DNA of 64,000 nucleotides from Notospermus geniculatus (GCA_002633025.1 NMRB01000854.1:9655-73654); one strand, 5' to 3'. Positions 31,227-43,880 are shown, counted from the stretch's first letter. Notes: generated by a model not told the origin, from the letters alone. Numbers and translations: made by a program.

Positions 31227-32727
31227 TCCTTGTGTCTCCGTGTCACAGTCTTGTTCTGTTTAGTTATCCAAACCACGTCGATGAGGATTATCCTTCGTTC
31301 GGTTTCTGTTTATCGTGATTGCGTCTCGGCGGCATTTTGTGTTTTAATTATCAGAAATTACGGAAATGCAGTACTTGCATCTTATCGGTTTGTCAATCTG
31401 ACAGCACGCACATCCGATCTACACTACCTGTAGGCCAAAAGTTTAGGGCCACCCCTCAAGATCCTACTCATTTCCAATAAATCCTTACTACAGTCAACTC
31501 ACTGCATCTCGGTATTGATATCTCTATCTGTTTCTGGGCGGATATGCAACTAATGCATCTTCAGGCCAAGTTTGATTGGTTTAATGATATTATTTTGGGC
31601 ACTGGCACCATTTTTAAAAGGAAAGAATTGATTTCTCAATTGCAGTGTGCTGACCTCTTTTGAAAGCGTCACAGAGACAAAAATACTGGTAAAACCAACC
31701 AAACTTGGCCTGAAGATGCATCAGTTGCATATCCGCCCAGAAACAGATAGAGATATCAATAGCCCGAGGTGCAGTGACTTGAGGATAGGAAAGATTTATT
31801 GGAAACGAGTAGGATTTTGAGGGGTGGCCCTAAACATTTGGCCTGTAGTGTAGATGATCAGTAACCTGAGATCTAGCGGGTCTTTGTAGGTTGTCCGTGA
31901 TCTAGACTATTCACAAGGACGACAATACAAAGTAATTAATACACTGGTTGTAATCACTTCTCTTAAGTCTGCGTTCACAACAAAGAAGTGTTTATTTTCT
32001 GTAGATTGTTCCTTGACAAATGCACGTTTCCTTTGCACTTTTCACCATACCGTTATGATGACACCGGTGTGATGACATGATGCCAGTGGAAAACGCACGG
32101 TAGGTCATATTAAGTTCCATTTGAAATATTCCGTCTTTACCTCCAAAAAATAAATAAGTCTATTAGGACTCATACAGTATGAGATAAGGGTGTCTTTCCA
32201 TCATGTCGATCCTGCGCTCTTTGATAATCAATTTCCTATTGCCGCTGCTTAGATCAGCGAGGTTGTGTCACTTGGTTGTTGATTCTGATGACGTTTTTTC
32301 TCATAAAACACCCGTAATAAGAAAAAAGCTGTTATCAAGCTTTCCTTGTATCAAGTAACCATCCAATAAACCTAAATGGATCATTAAAAACATTTAAAAA
32401 ATCAAAGCCCGGAAGGTAGGTAGAGGTAATTTTATCCCAGCATCAGCAGCATACGTGTTTTCTCTTCACCGTTTGAGTGGAACGTTAACCCTTCCATGTG
32501 CAAGGCCGAGTTCCGTTCGAGCAAAACCATATATGGCACAACTGCATAAATCCCTCACAAGTCCAAATAATTGTACGCACAATGTCGGTGGTTGATGGTG
32601 GACGGTCGGGTGTCGCTCTTTACGGATGAAAGTGCCCCCGGGTGTTTGTCGTTGGTCGGGTGTGCGAATGAACGAGGCCGCGCGTGTTTGTCGCTGGTTG
32701 ATGGTCGGGTGTGCGAATGAAAGTGAC
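31081..32727. repeat. Tandem segmental duplication, unit 1 (about 1.65 kb)
   Basis: Begins inside receptor exon 1 and includes its 5-prime flank and a Tc1-type MITE. It is repeated head-to-tail at 32728-34371 with very few differences (offset about 1,643-1,647 bp). Confidence 0.85.
31422..31850. mobile_element. Tc1-type MITE, TIR CACTACAGGCCAAAAGTTTA-like, TSD TA
   Basis: Long inverted arms start CACTAC(CTG)TAGGCCAAAAG on the left and CACTACAGGCCAAATG on the right, with GGGCCACCCCTCAA and ATATCTCTATCTGTTTCTGG matched further in. TA flanks both sides. The equivalent position of receptor copy 1 (3060-3061) has one TA and no element. Confidence 0.85.
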
Positions 32728-32871
32728 AACTAGGCCAACAATGGTGACAAATACCGGTGCCCATTTTGCGACAATAAAACGCACGATGGACAATATCCAC
32801 AAATTAGTGGTGTCCGGGTCACTTGTAGTTTCGTGAAGACAGAGTTCCGGATTTGTAATGTTATCTGTCAT
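32728..32871 (-). pseudogene. GPCR exon 1, copy 3, truncated
   Basis: From the ATG at 32871 the frame matches copies 1 and 2 through TM1 (VTIVGLV) and then stops abruptly at the junction of the tandem duplication. Beyond the junction the frame runs into GTGTGCGAATGAA repeat sequence. It has no TM2 and no donor, so it cannot make a receptor. Confidence 0.85.
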
Positions 32872-33066
32872 TCCTTGTGTCTCCGTGTCACAGTCTTGTT
32901 CTGTTTAGTTTTCCAAACCACGTCGATGAGGATTATCCTTCGTTCGGTTTCTGTTTATCGTGATTGCGTCTCGGCGGCATTTTGTGTTTTAATTATCAGA
33001 AATTACGGAAATGCAGTACTTGCATCTTATCGGTTTGTCAATCTGACAGCACGCACATCCGATCTA

Positions 33067-33493
33067 CACTACAGGCCAAAAGTTTAAGGCCACCCCTCAA
33101 TATCCTACTCATTTCCAATAAATCCTTACTACCGTCAACTCACTGCATCTCGGGCTATTGATATCTCTATCTGTTTCTGGGCGGATATGCAACTAATGCA
33201 TCTTCAGGCCAAGTTTGATTGGTTTGATGATATTATTTTGGGCACTGACACCATTTTTAAAAGGAAAGAATTGATTTCTCAATTGCAGTGTGCTGACCTC
33301 TTTTGAAAGCGTCACAGAGACAAAAATACTGGTAAAACCAAACAAACTTGGCCTGAAGATGCATCAGTTGCATATCCGCCCAGAAACAGATAGAGATATC
33401 AATAGCCCGAGGTGCAGTGACTTGAGGATAGGAAAGATTTATTGGAAACGAGTAGGATTTTGAGGGGTGGCCCTAAACATTTGGCCTGTAGTG
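33067..33493. mobile_element. Tc1-type MITE, duplicate of 31422-31850
   Basis: Same element carried along by the segmental duplication. Here the left end is the cleaner CACTACAGGCCAAAAGTTTA, flanked by TA. Confidence 0.85.
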
Positions 33494-34371
33494 TAGATGA
33501 TCAGTAACCTGAGATCTAGCGGGTCTTTGTAGGTTGTCCGTGATCTAGACTATTTACAAGGACGACAATACAAAGTAATTAATACACTGGTTGTAATCAC
33601 TTCTCTTAAGTCTGCGTTCACAACAAAGAAGTGTTTATTTTCTGTAGATTGTTCCTTGACAAATGCACGTTTCCTTTGCACTTTTCACCACACCGTTATG
33701 ATGACACCGGTGTGATGACATGATGCCAGTGGAAAACGCACGGTAGGTCATATTAAGTTCCATTTGAAATATTCCGTCTTTACCTCCAAAAAATAAATAA
33801 GTCTATTAGGACTCATACAGTATGAGATAAGGGTGTCTTTCCAACATGTCGATCCTGCGCTCTTTGATAATCAATTTCCTATTGCCGCTGCTTAGATCAG
33901 CGAGGTTGTGTCACTTGGTTGTTGATTCTGATAACGTTTTTTCTCATAAAACACCCGTAATAAGAAAAAAGCTGTTATCAAGCTTTCCTTGTATCAAGTA
34001 ACCATCCAATAAACCTAAATGGATCATTAAAAACATTTAAAAAATCAAAGGCCGGAAGGTAGGTAGAGGTAATTTTATCCCAGCATCAGCAGCATACGTG
34101 TTTTCTCTTTACCGTTTGAGTGGAACGTTAACCCTTCCATGTGCAAGGCCGAGTTCCGTTCGAGCAAAACCATATATGGCACAACTGCATAAATCCCTCA
34201 CAAGTCCAAATAATTGTACGCACAATGTCGGTGGTTGATGGTGGACGGTCGGGTGTTGCTCTTTACGGATGAAAGTGCCCCGGGTGTTTGTCGTTGGTCG
34301 GGTGTGCGAATGAACGAGGCCGCGGGTGTTTGTCGCTGGTTGATGGTCGGGTGTGCGAATGAAAGTGACGA

Positions 34372-36990
34372 CGGGTGTTTGTCGAACCGTGTATCTGTGT
34401 TTGTGAATTTCGCCTTATGAAACGGGTCAAGTCAGTTATGGCACATTAAGCTCGGGTACGCGCGTGATGGAAATCTTCCTCTTCCGTCCAGAACCACTCA
34501 ATTCCCTAATACTAATACCTGATCCAATTTCGGGTACTTACCATGGGAAGTGCATTCCAGCATGTCCAGTCGTATTTGATCTCATTTAACCTTGCAATGG
34601 AACATAACCACAAATCACAGGCCTTAGTTGATCTGTGATTTGTGGTTCGATCCAATTGCAAGGTGAATGGATGGCAAATATGAATAGAAACGCACTAATT
34701 AGGCCACAGTCAAGCTCAACGACCAAGACTGAGTTGGGTTCACCATAGTGCTTTGTAAATCACCATGATAGTCATGGCTGATGATCAGGCCATTGTACTG
34801 GACTTGACTGTCATGAATGATCATCAGAAAATCAGTCTAAAGATCAGTTGGGTCCGAGCTGGGATTGTGAAGACTCCCCAAACATGGCTAGGCCTGTTAG
34901 AGTCAGGAGGCTGCGACATGATCCGTTAATGACATGATGAAATCCAGGCATACCAAGACGCTGTACATCAATTTGGGAACGACAATGCAAGGATACGCCT
35001 AGGGGGCACACACGGCTGGTCGAGATGAACTAACCTCCCATGCTAGACGAATTTATGTTGGTCCCATCAATGGGATCGTCAACCCCCGGTTGGTTAATTT
35101 GTTGTCTGCAGGGCCATCAGAAGGCGCGAACTGGTTGATGGCCATCTCCCCAAGCATTCCCTCAAAAAGTAGTGCGTTGAAAAGTGCGCAGCGTAACTCA
35201 AGTAAATCTCGCTTATTTGACTGATAAACTAAAGCCAACAAAGCTGGGTTTTCCATTTTGCCTCTCTTGCTGAAGCAAGTAACGGTAGTGACAAACTAAG
35301 TGGATTTGGAAGTTTGCCATTCCCTGGTAAACCATTCTATTGCAGTGTGATATAGAACTCGCCTATACTTTGAGGAAAACATTCAACAACACCAATATGA
35401 CCAACAACAGCAGGACCACTCAGGCATGTACTCACATACACGTCAGTTACAAACATGGACATTCAGACATTATGTCTATTACCAAGGGTTGACTTGGATA
35501 ACTAAGGGCTCATGTCCTCTGACAGTCAGGGTACCCTGATAGTCATGAATAGGTAACAACTCTATTAGATGCACTGATGATGAAAATTTGGAGACGATCC
35601 AGACGTTAGTTTAGGAATTATTGGACTTTGAGTTTTCGTTTTTCCGGCTGGTGGCAACGCTGAGAATCGAATCCAACTGAAACTTGGTGTCATAGGTCAT
35701 CTCACATCTCACATACGGTCAATAGCCCCAGCAGTAACGAAACAAGCGACCAAATGGAAAAATTTCGAACTTTGACCTTTGTGACCTTGAAACGTAGGTC
35801 AAATCACAAACCCGTTAAGTAGGCCTATCTCATATGTCTTTATCAGATACACCTATGGTAAAAATTTGGAGACAATCACTGCATGAAAATTCAGGTTTAA
35901 CTAGTTTGTAAACGTCATAGGATTTCAAGTTGCAAGTTTCCATTAAGTTTACTGGGAATTTTATGAGGAATTTAAGACAGAAATTAAATTGACAGTAAAC
36001 TGCAAATATTCGAAATACAAAACACAATTAAATTCTCAATTTCAAGTTTTCCAGGGGTTTACTGAAAATTTTACATGAAATTTATAAAAGAAATTAAATC
36101 CACGGTAAACTGCAAATATTCGACGCACAAAACATAATTTAATGCTGAGTTTTTATTTTGTGAGGGCCGGTGTACTTTGCCGGCGAATTTAGGGGAGAAA
36201 TGTCGACTCGTCATTCAGCCAGCCTAATATAAAGATGGAATAAAGATGGCGGACGGACCACCCGTGTTAAAATTGTTCTCTTAGAAATTCGGATTTTTTC
36301 CCCATCTGAGGAGGTGGATCAGGCGAAAACTTGGCTGAAAGTATGTCACAAGCAAACTTGGAAACTGATCGTCCATTGTCTGAGGAAAACGACATACGGG
36401 GACAAGCTAAATCCGGAACGCAGGATTTAAGCGGTACTTCTTTTTTTGACATCAGTCATGTATTCAAGAATTCCTAGTCCGCGCGTACCGGTACTTCCGG
36501 TCGGGGATTGTAGACTCGTTCCGGCCTACCAATGAATATACCTAATGTATGAATGAGTTAAAATGGTATGCCACTGAGTCCCATGAACTTTGAGTGCACT
36601 GCCATATCCTAATGATAACAAGAACACCGCGACAGAGTACACTGACCTAAATACCTTTGTCTCAACGGTCAGGTCTATTGTTAGAGGGCCTTCCGCTTTG
36701 TTTCGCGGGTATTTCAACGGCTGAGTTAGAGAGAACTGACTCATTCATAAGACAGTTGGCAACTGGGCAGTGTGGCAGATGGGTGTTTTAGTTCAGTGTG
36801 CACAAACTAAATCAGGATGATATATGAGGAGAATAAACCGATATGTTGGATATAGTGATGATACGCCGGGTACGGAAGGGAACTTTGTATAATATTGTAG
36901 CATTTATTCAGTGTGTGGGACATGGATTACAGAGACGACGTGACTTCTTTCCGGATCTATGCCGTATGACAGGTCAATATGTAGGACTGT
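34372..36990. other. No gene recognised; dispersed and tandem repeats
   Basis: Contains the hairpin at 34590-34663, part of the CTTTGACC-type dispersed repeat (35560-35840), and two tandem units of about 108 bp at 35925-36145 (shared GTAAACTGCAAATATTCGA). A 67-codon frame on minus (35053-35256) and a 61-codon frame on minus (36267-36452) look unremarkable and unsupported. Confidence 0.4.
34590..34663. repeat. Hairpin, arms CCTTGCAATGGAAC.TAACCACAAATCACAG
   Basis: The left arm CCTTGCAATGG plus AACCACAAATCACAG is matched inverted by CTGTGATTTGTGGTT plus CCAATTGCAAGG across a short loop. Confidence 0.7.
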
Positions 36991-37024
36991 AGTCCAACTG
37001 TCTTTCGCTACCCATGAGCAACCG

Positions 37025-37290
37025 TTCGCCTTTAGCCTCACTTGTTAAGGAAAGGTGATGGACGCATCGCCTTTAGCCTGTCATGTGAAGGAAGGGTGAC
37101 CGTTTGCCTGTGGCAGGGAAGAGTCGCCTTTAGCCTCACTTGATAAGGAAAGTTGATGGACACATCGACTTTAGCCTGTCATGTGAAGGAAGGGTGACAA
37201 GGAAGAGTTGCCTTTAGCCTCACTTGATAAGGAAGGGTGATCGACTGTAAGTCATCGCCTTTAGCCTGTCATCTGAAGGAAGGGTGATCT
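37025..37290. repeat. Minisatellite, CGCCTTTAGCCT...GAAGGAAGGGTGA
   Basis: Eight or more related units of 30-45 bp containing CGCCTTTAGCCT, CA(T/C)(G/T)TGA and AAGGAAGGGTGA alternate in two sub-types (Cacttg-ataagg and Catgtg-aagg). Confidence 0.8.
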
Positions 37291-38541
37291 TTCCTTACTC
37301 AGACACGGAAAATTTCGACTTAGTCATACGGCATTTTGAAATGCCAGTAACACGGCACGATCGGCTCTGTATTCCATTCTCACAGTGCTAGGTTAACGTT
37401 GGACCCTTCCGCAAGTGCAAAGAATAAACGATCAGCCAGTTAATAAGAGAACCAAACGAAATATTGCAGTAGAATAAATGAAATTTAGGAAGGAGTAAAC
37501 ACCAAGTTTAGAAAATTATCAAGTATTAGGATTTTCCCAACTTGAAATTTTGGTTGTGTTTACAAACAAACAAAATTCCCTAAAATCCATATTTAGGTGT
37601 GATTTATAAATACTAAAATAGTATGAATAGCGATTATTATTCGTGACCCTGAACTTGCCGCGTCACAACTGGTTGGTTATGAATGTGGTGTCAGACTGGG
37701 AACTGGAAAACCTTAAAATTGCCTGTAAGAAACCATCAATAACTCGGTTGCAGAAGCTTCAATTCTTCATTTCAAAATATCATTGTGTCTGGAAACAGTA
37801 GAGCTGTAAAATGCTCAGGTTGTCGATTTTGCGAAGGCGATAATAAAAAACCTCATTTTTTGACAAAATTTCAATCTTTCACCAAAAAGTCACTAAACTG
37901 TATACCTGGGTCATTTCGGCGGAAAGAGGTGTCGAAGCAGTTGTTATGAGTGAGTATAAAAAGAAAAAATACGTTTCATTAATATTAAAAGAATATTGAA
38001 TTTAGTAGCTGTCTATTTACAAAATTACTATTTTTACTATTTTACTATTTACTATTTCTAAAATGTACTTTTGACTAAGGGTGTACCTCATTTAGATACA
38101 CCCATGATGAAAATTTGGAGTAGTTAGGCAACTCTGGTAACTCGACTGTTCGATTGTAACTCGGGTTACTCGAGTTAAACTCAAGTTTGAATCGAAGTTG
38201 CCCCTGGAGGTAAACTTGAATTGACTTACCAGTCAATTTGAAGACCGCCCTTGGAAATTGGGAGCTAAGACAGAGTTGACTGATCGAGAATTATCGAGCG
38301 GCAATAATGTAGAAAGCTCGGTTGATGGGGGAGGTAATAGACAGGATCAAGGTGTCATAGATTTCTAACATTAGAATTTATTAGAAAGTTCAATAGAAGA
38401 TGCACATTTAACTGAAACCAGAAAGGCATGATTTATTTTGTACATAATCAAACTGGTTACATGTATAGCTCATCTAACATACATGTTGTGACATAACTCC
38501 TGCTGCTCCTGTATCCATCATGACTGATGTTGACTGCAAGT
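37291..38541. other. AT-rich intergenic stretch
   Basis: I see no gene, TIR element or array. Short runs of TTTACTATTT words occur near 38030. Confidence 0.4.
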
Positions 38542-38910
38542 GGCCATGTCGAATTAGCGGAACCAGCGGAAACAGCGGAACCTGGTCTGCAGCTGATAGA
38601 ACAAACACGTGACTCGTCGTTGCTTCGTTTAGCTGTTGACTGAAAGTAACACGCGACTCGGTGTTGCTAAGCAACACGCGGCTGCAGTCATGATGTGCGG
38701 ATTGAGACCAAAATGTACGCCCCAGGCATGCTAGGTCTAGGCTGGGCTACCGGTGGGCCTACATGGTCTAGGCCTACCGTAGACCTAGTTTTTTCGGCGC
38801 CTAACAATTCGTTTTGAACAGTGCAGTTACTATTTAAAAAAACAACATTGTTTTTCCTTCAAGTTCCACTGGTTCCGTTGTTTCCGCTGGTTCCGCTATT
38901 CGACATGACC
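38542..38910. mobile_element. MULE-type MITE, 9-bp TSD ACTGCAAGT (family M2)
   Basis: Ends GGCCATGTCGAATTAGCGG and inverted GGTCATGTCGAATAGCGG; GGAACCAGCGGAAAC follows inside both. The 9 bases ACTGCAAGT flank it exactly (38533-38541, 38911-38919). A close relative is at 52789-53167. Confidence 0.9.
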
Positions 38911-40764
38911 ACTGCAAGTACACTAGTGATTGCAATACCAAACTGGAAGCTGGTGCAGTCGAAGAAGATTTAGTTTGCGAACAATGTTTGAAGGTGATGT
39001 ATGCATTGAGTATCAAGGATGGTGGTGCTAGATACATTATATGACATGTAGGCCTACCAGTAGCTGCCGAAAATCACATAAATTGTCATTGGCCCCTTTC
39101 ATTGTGTTCTGTGATTTGAAATACCGTGTTACAGAAATCTTCTTGCATGAAGCTGCGATTATGGTATGAGTGTGACAGTCTCTCATGTCTTGCTTCTTTG
39201 GCAAATTACTTTCTGACAGCATCAAGTCCTAGGAACGTAATATCAAGATGGATCTTTTGGTGCATTCGTTTTAGGAAACTTTAGTTATTTGCATCCTGTA
39301 AGGAGAAAAGGAAGATGGTTTTGAGTACGAGGCATCACAGGTAAATTGGGAAAGTTGACCAATCAGCGTTCATCTTCCATAGAGGCTGTAAGAAAGATGG
39401 CTTGGGTGGGCATGGCGGCTGACCAATTTTTATCGTTTTGAAAAACAACTTTTTCTCATTTACATCTAATGATTTTGTGTTCAAAGGACATTCAGAGTGG
39501 AGTACACATCGAGAGGATTCCAATGAGGTATAATAAACTGGCTGCCATGCTATTTTTCTAAGTGAAAATATCGCCCAAAGTTGCGAGTCGGGGTGCTCGT
39601 TTCCAACCTGGTCTCTTTTATATACTGTACACACTGTGTACAGTGTGTCCTAGATACCCCGATTTTACGTGAAAACCCCCACAATCCGAGCCTCATGCGC
39701 CTGTGGAAGCAATAAGCATCAGAAATTTACCACATTACTTGCTTTGACACCAGAAAAAGAGCAAAGTGATGCATTGGTAGCATAGTAGTGTACCGGTACA
39801 TCATGCACACACACACACTGACACAGTCACAGCTCTTCTATGCCGTTGTCTAACATGATTTATTGACACTAGGCCTAGGCCTGTATGCCTAAGAAAGGTA
39901 GGCTAGGCCTACCCAAAAAAGGCCTAGGGCCTAGCTACATAGGCCCCACATGCATGCATGGCCTACCTACTCTAAATTCCCACTTACCTGTCCCATTCCT
40001 GAAACTACTTTTTGCGGATATAACCACCCATAGGTCTGCAGTCTGCAGTCTGCAGTCTGCTGGTCTGCTGGTCTGCATTTGTCTGACAACCGGCCTACGA
40101 AACATTCGTGCGATGGGTAATAAACGTGCACATTGTGATTTGTTTCATTAACATCATAAGGTTGACGAGGCATTTCGCAATATCCAATAACAAGCCATCA
40201 TCATCATCATGTTTAACCGACGCCGCCATAACACACTTTCTGATCGGCTATGATACGTGTAAAAAAATGTACACTGTGTAAGTCCATTCATACTGTTTCC
40301 GAACGTCGTTTGCTAATTCGACGAATGGATGTTATCACGCATCTGTGAGTGTGCACCAACGTTTCCGACATGCTAATCCCCAGCTAGCAACGATACGTCA
40401 AAAAGACGTTGAAAAGACGTCAGGCATCACGTTGCAAACGCGTCTCTGGGACCCCACTCCTGTCGATCGAAAAAAAAAACCTGATCAGGGGACTCTGTTT
40501 AGACTCGGGACCCAGTCGTTGTGTCGCTCCGGCCGCCGCGCTACACTCCACAAACGACTGGGAAAGCAAGCATCTCGACGAATGAAATTGCCTGAAAGCA
40601 ATCTACTCGGGGAAATCTGGCACACTTTTGACTGGTAGTTATTTCTGTGGATAATGTAATCTACTAGATCCTCTCGCCCGTCCAGAAACTTTTCAACATC
40701 ACTAGCATGATATTGGTAAATCCGTAAGTACTAATTATCGCACACAGCATCGAACTTATAGGCA
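38911..40764. other. Intergenic stretch, no gene recognised
   Basis: Holds an AGGCCTA-rich patch (39870-39965), a GTCTGCA microsatellite (40035-40078) and a short CA run. Open frames on both strands are short and unlike known proteins. Confidence 0.4.
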
Positions 40765-42125
40765 CCAGGGGCCTTATTCACAAAGGTACTTACGCAGGGT
40801 CAGTTTACTCAAGCGGAGGCCGTCCGTAGCGGATAGTTGCGCAAATGTTACGACATACTTACACTTTATTCACAAAACATGCGTAACCCATTCGGAACTA
40901 GTTCTTGCGGAGCAGATGCGTAACCGTAACGTGTCGTAACCAAAATGAATATTGATGTAAATTCAATGTGGTGGGTGTCTGATTTTGAGTGTGGGTGATG
41001 TAATACCATTAAATAAAGTGTGGAAAGGGCCTATATATAGCCAAGGAAATAGTTCAATCACACTCATTCATGGGCAGTATGTCGAGGTTCAAGGTGTCTG
41101 CTGCCGATAGGCGAAATCGTGCCCCAAATTTTTCCGACCGGGCACCGAGAAAGATTTTGGACCTTGTAGAGGCCAACTGGACGATAATAGCATCCAAGCA
41201 TAACGACGTTGGGACGTGTGAGAAAAAGAAGGAAGTGTGGACTGAGATAACTAGGCGAGTAAATGCTTGTTCCGATGTTATAAGAGATTCCGAGTCAATT
41301 AAAAAAAAGTGGAGTGACATGAAACAGAGTGCGAAGCGGAAGGCTGCAGGTTTAGAGAAATACCGGCAGCGTACAGGGAACATCCCAGAAAGTGATGATG
41401 ATGACGACGGATCATCGCTCAACGAACAGGAACGGCGGATCGTCTCAATGATCGGTGATGACCTTGTCAAAGGGATTGGTGAAGGTCTCGACACGGCAGA
41501 CGACTCAATGGCCAAGAAGGTTGGTCTAGCTTTTTATCTGAACATCTTCAATTTGAAAACGTTTCTGTGGAATTTAGACTCTGGTACCGGTACCCTGCTC
41601 CTTTCTGACCTATCGATACGTCAATATGTGAGATACATCTTAGTGCACTCCTATCTGAGCCTGTGGATGGGGGCTGGAAATCCACAACAAGCTTGGACAT
41701 CATCATACATTTGTATGATATGTATGAAGATGTTTTGAACAAATGTATGATCGTGTATACGGGCCTTAAATTCACACATTCGTACATATCTTGCAACAGA
41801 AAAAACGCACCGTCTTGTCGAGTCCCTGTCCAAGTCCAAAGGAGACCTATTTCTCTGACGTGCCATCCCCCAGAAGCCCATCGCCACCACCCACACCACC
41901 TCCGCGTGCCGAGAAAAGGAAGTACATGTACTCATCACAGTCACCATCGCATGAAAACCGATCATCGGGGAAGAAGTCTTCTAACTCCAACGATTCTCAG
42001 TACGAGATCCCCAAGTTTTTTTGAAGGTAACTAGTTTATCATTCATCACTTACCAACATAATTCAGTGATCGTGTAGGGGTGCGATAAACTGAATGTAGT
42101 TTCTTTGCATGCACTGTACCCTTAA

Positions 42126-42391
42126 GGCTTCCTGTACATAGAAGTATACGGTATACGAAAACAGCGGTTAACAAAGGCATTCCGAGGATTCGCCACCGTG
42201 ATGCCATTGTTAACCGGCGTTTTCGTATACCGTATACTTCTATGTACAGGAAGCCTAAGGCCCCGATTACATAGAAGTATACGGTACACGAAAACGGCGG
42301 TTAGCAATGGCTTCACGGTCGCGAATGCTTTGTGAAGCCTTTGTTAACCGCCGTTTTCGTATAACGTATACTTCTTTGTAATCGGGGCCTT
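42126..42391. mobile_element. Two related MITEs in tandem (GAAGTATACGGTATACGAAAAC arms)
   Basis: Two adjacent palindromes, 42126-42257 and 42258-42391, share the inner arms GAAGTATACGGTA(T/C)ACGAAAAC but differ at the outer ends (AGGCTTCCTGTACAT against GGCCCCGATTACA). Copies recur, partly deleted, at 44648-44857. Confidence 0.7.
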
Positions 42392-42424
42392 ACAACAAAT
42401 TCACACATTCACATCTCGCACGTG

Positions 42425-43785
42425 CAAGTAAAAGTAAAGAGGTAGTGTTCCACTCCCCATTTAGAATGCCTAGGGCGCACCCTATTATCTCCATCAATAA
42501 TGAGGAAATCCCACGATCAAACTTTCATAAACATCTTGGACTCATCCTTGATGCCACCTTAGATTTCAAAGAACACATTGACATTACTATCCGTAAGTGT
42601 AATAAACTACTTAACCCCCTCAAGGCCTTATCACTTCGGCTTCACTCTAAACACCTGGAAAAAATCTACTTTGCATTCATCCTTCCCCACTTAGAATATG
42701 GTTCTTTAATATTTGACGGTGCTAATTTACAAAGTCTGAGAAAACTTGACCAAGTCCACTATAGGGCAGCTTTAATGGTTAGTGGCTGTATCCAGGGCTC
42801 CAGTAATGTTAAGGTACTTTCCTGTCTAGGATGGCTATCGCTGTCCGACCGTAGAAAAGAAAAAAAGCTCGTGTTAATGTATGACACTGAAAATGGGCTG
42901 CTTCCTCAATTTCTTCAAGCCACTTTTGATTCATATAGAAACCCTGTTCATGACCCTCGCTTAAGAAATCCCCTTCGTTACAGACTCCCTGTTAATCTTC
43001 CACATGCTATGCTAGCCTCTGCTGTGCCCAGCTCCATTAAACTCTGGCAGAATTTACCTCCTCATCTTAAAACTCCTAGATCAAGAAATGGTTTCAAATA
43101 TAGCTTACGTGTACTTTATGGAGGGAAGAAAAACTTATTAGCATCAACTAAATTAGATCTTCATCGTAATACAGAAGTTGTTCTTAATCGAACCAGATGT
43201 GATCTGATTTTTAATGCTCACCTTCATTCACACAACTTTGCTAATGTTCCTGATCCTTCATGTCCTTGTGGATTCCGGGCACAAACAACTAAACATCTAT
43301 TATTTCACTGTCCGTTGTTTGATGCTAATAGGGCATTGTTCATTGATGACCTGTCACGTATCGCCACCCTAAATCCTGATCAATTCCTCAACCTACGCCT
43401 TGAAGAAAAATATAAAACTCTTCTCTACGGCATTCAGAATTATTGTTCTTCAGTTAATAGAGAGATTGTCGTGTTATCTGCTGGCTTCTTGTCTCTGATC
43501 AACAGTTTCCTAAATGAGTAGTTTTTCTTTTCTTCTTCTCATTAAGTCGTTCCTGTCTTTTTTCCCTTTACCGTGCCCTTCCCTTCAATTTAAATATTTG
43601 TACCACGTCGCATTGGAGATCGGTGGGGGAGTTCAGAGCGCTACCACATCACAACCGGTATATTGCCTTTGTTTAAATTATATCTTTATTTTGTATAGGG
43701 CCAGTAATGCTTTGGCTTTGGCCCTTTAACTCATAATTGTATCTTTCTTTTTCTTTGAATAAAGTTATATTTCAATTCAATTCAA
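42425..43785 (+). mobile_element. 5-prime-truncated non-LTR retrotransposon (LINE)
   Basis: Contains only the C-terminal third of a reverse-transcriptase protein, then a 3-prime UTR with AATAAAG and a short ATTCAATTCAATTCAA tail. Truncation at the 5-prime end and a simple tandem 3-prime tail are usual for CR1/jockey-like LINEs. It lies in intron 2 of the Harbinger Myb gene and is followed directly by a repeated piece of exon 2, so no simple target duplication can be read. Confidence 0.8.
42445..43521 (+). CDS. Non-LTR reverse transcriptase, C-terminal fragment
   Basis: A 358-codon open frame. Residues about 30-110 (HLGLILDATLDFKEHI, LEKIYFAFILPHLEYGSL, LRKLDQVHYRAALMVSG) match the thumb and post-RT region of jockey/CR1-type reverse transcriptases. 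The C-terminal part has NRTRCDLIFNAHLHSH followed by CPCG...TTKHLLFHCP, the cysteine/histidine cluster usual near the end of these proteins. Palm motifs with the YADD box and the endonuclease are absent because the copy is truncated. The frame is fully open, so the insertion is young, but the fragment cannot be active. The ATG at 42445 is internal to the original protein and is not a real start. Confidence 0.85.
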   Translation: MFHSPFRMPRAHPIISINNEEIPRSNFHKHLGLILDATLDFKEHIDITIRKCNKLLNPLKALSLRLHSKHLEKIYFAFILPHLEYGSLIFDGANLQSLRKLDQVHYRAALMVSGCIQGSSNVKVLSCLGWLSLSDRRKEKKLVLMYDTENGLLPQFLQATFDSYRNPVHDPRLRNPLRYRLPVNLPHAMLASAVPSSIKLWQNLPPHLKTPRSRNGFKYSLRVLYGGKKNLLASTKLDLHRNTEVVLNRTRCDLIFNAHLHSHNFANVPDPSCPCGFRAQTTKHLLFHCPLFDANRALFIDDLSRIATLNPDQFLNLRLEEKYKTLLYGIQNYCSSVNREIVVLSAGFLSLINSFLNE

Positions 43786-43880
43786 GTCTTCTAACTCCAA
43801 CGATTCTCAGTACGAGATCCCCAAGTTTTTTTGAAGGTAACTAGTTTATCATTCATCACTTACCAACATAATTCAACGTT
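43786..43880 (+). repeat. Third partial copy of Harbinger Myb exon 2 end
   Basis: Repeats the last 45 bp of exon 2 (CTTCTAACTCCAACGATTC onward), its TGAAG|GTAACT donor and about 40 bp of intron, identical to 41978-42066. It begins exactly at the LINE tail and so marks a duplication breakpoint. Confidence 0.8.

Larger units (their letters stand above)
32728..34371. repeat. Tandem segmental duplication, unit 2
   Basis: Second copy of 31081-32727. Its left breakpoint truncates the receptor exon. Both units end in related GGGTGTTTGTCGTTGG and GGTGTGCGAATGAA words, which may have mediated unequal exchange. Confidence 0.85.

Noticed and set aside
36267-36460. Open frames on both strands near an ATGGCGG-like word
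   Set aside because: Composition is protein-like, but an upstream stop is close and no domain, splice partner or repeat relationship supports it.
40035-40078. Short regular repeat considered as CRISPR-like
   Set aside because: GTCTGCA units have no spacers; it is a simple microsatellite.
41054-41515. A 153-codon frame on minus opposite the Myb exon
   Set aside because: Antisense shadow of the Myb/SANT-like exon, which has a recognisable domain on plus.
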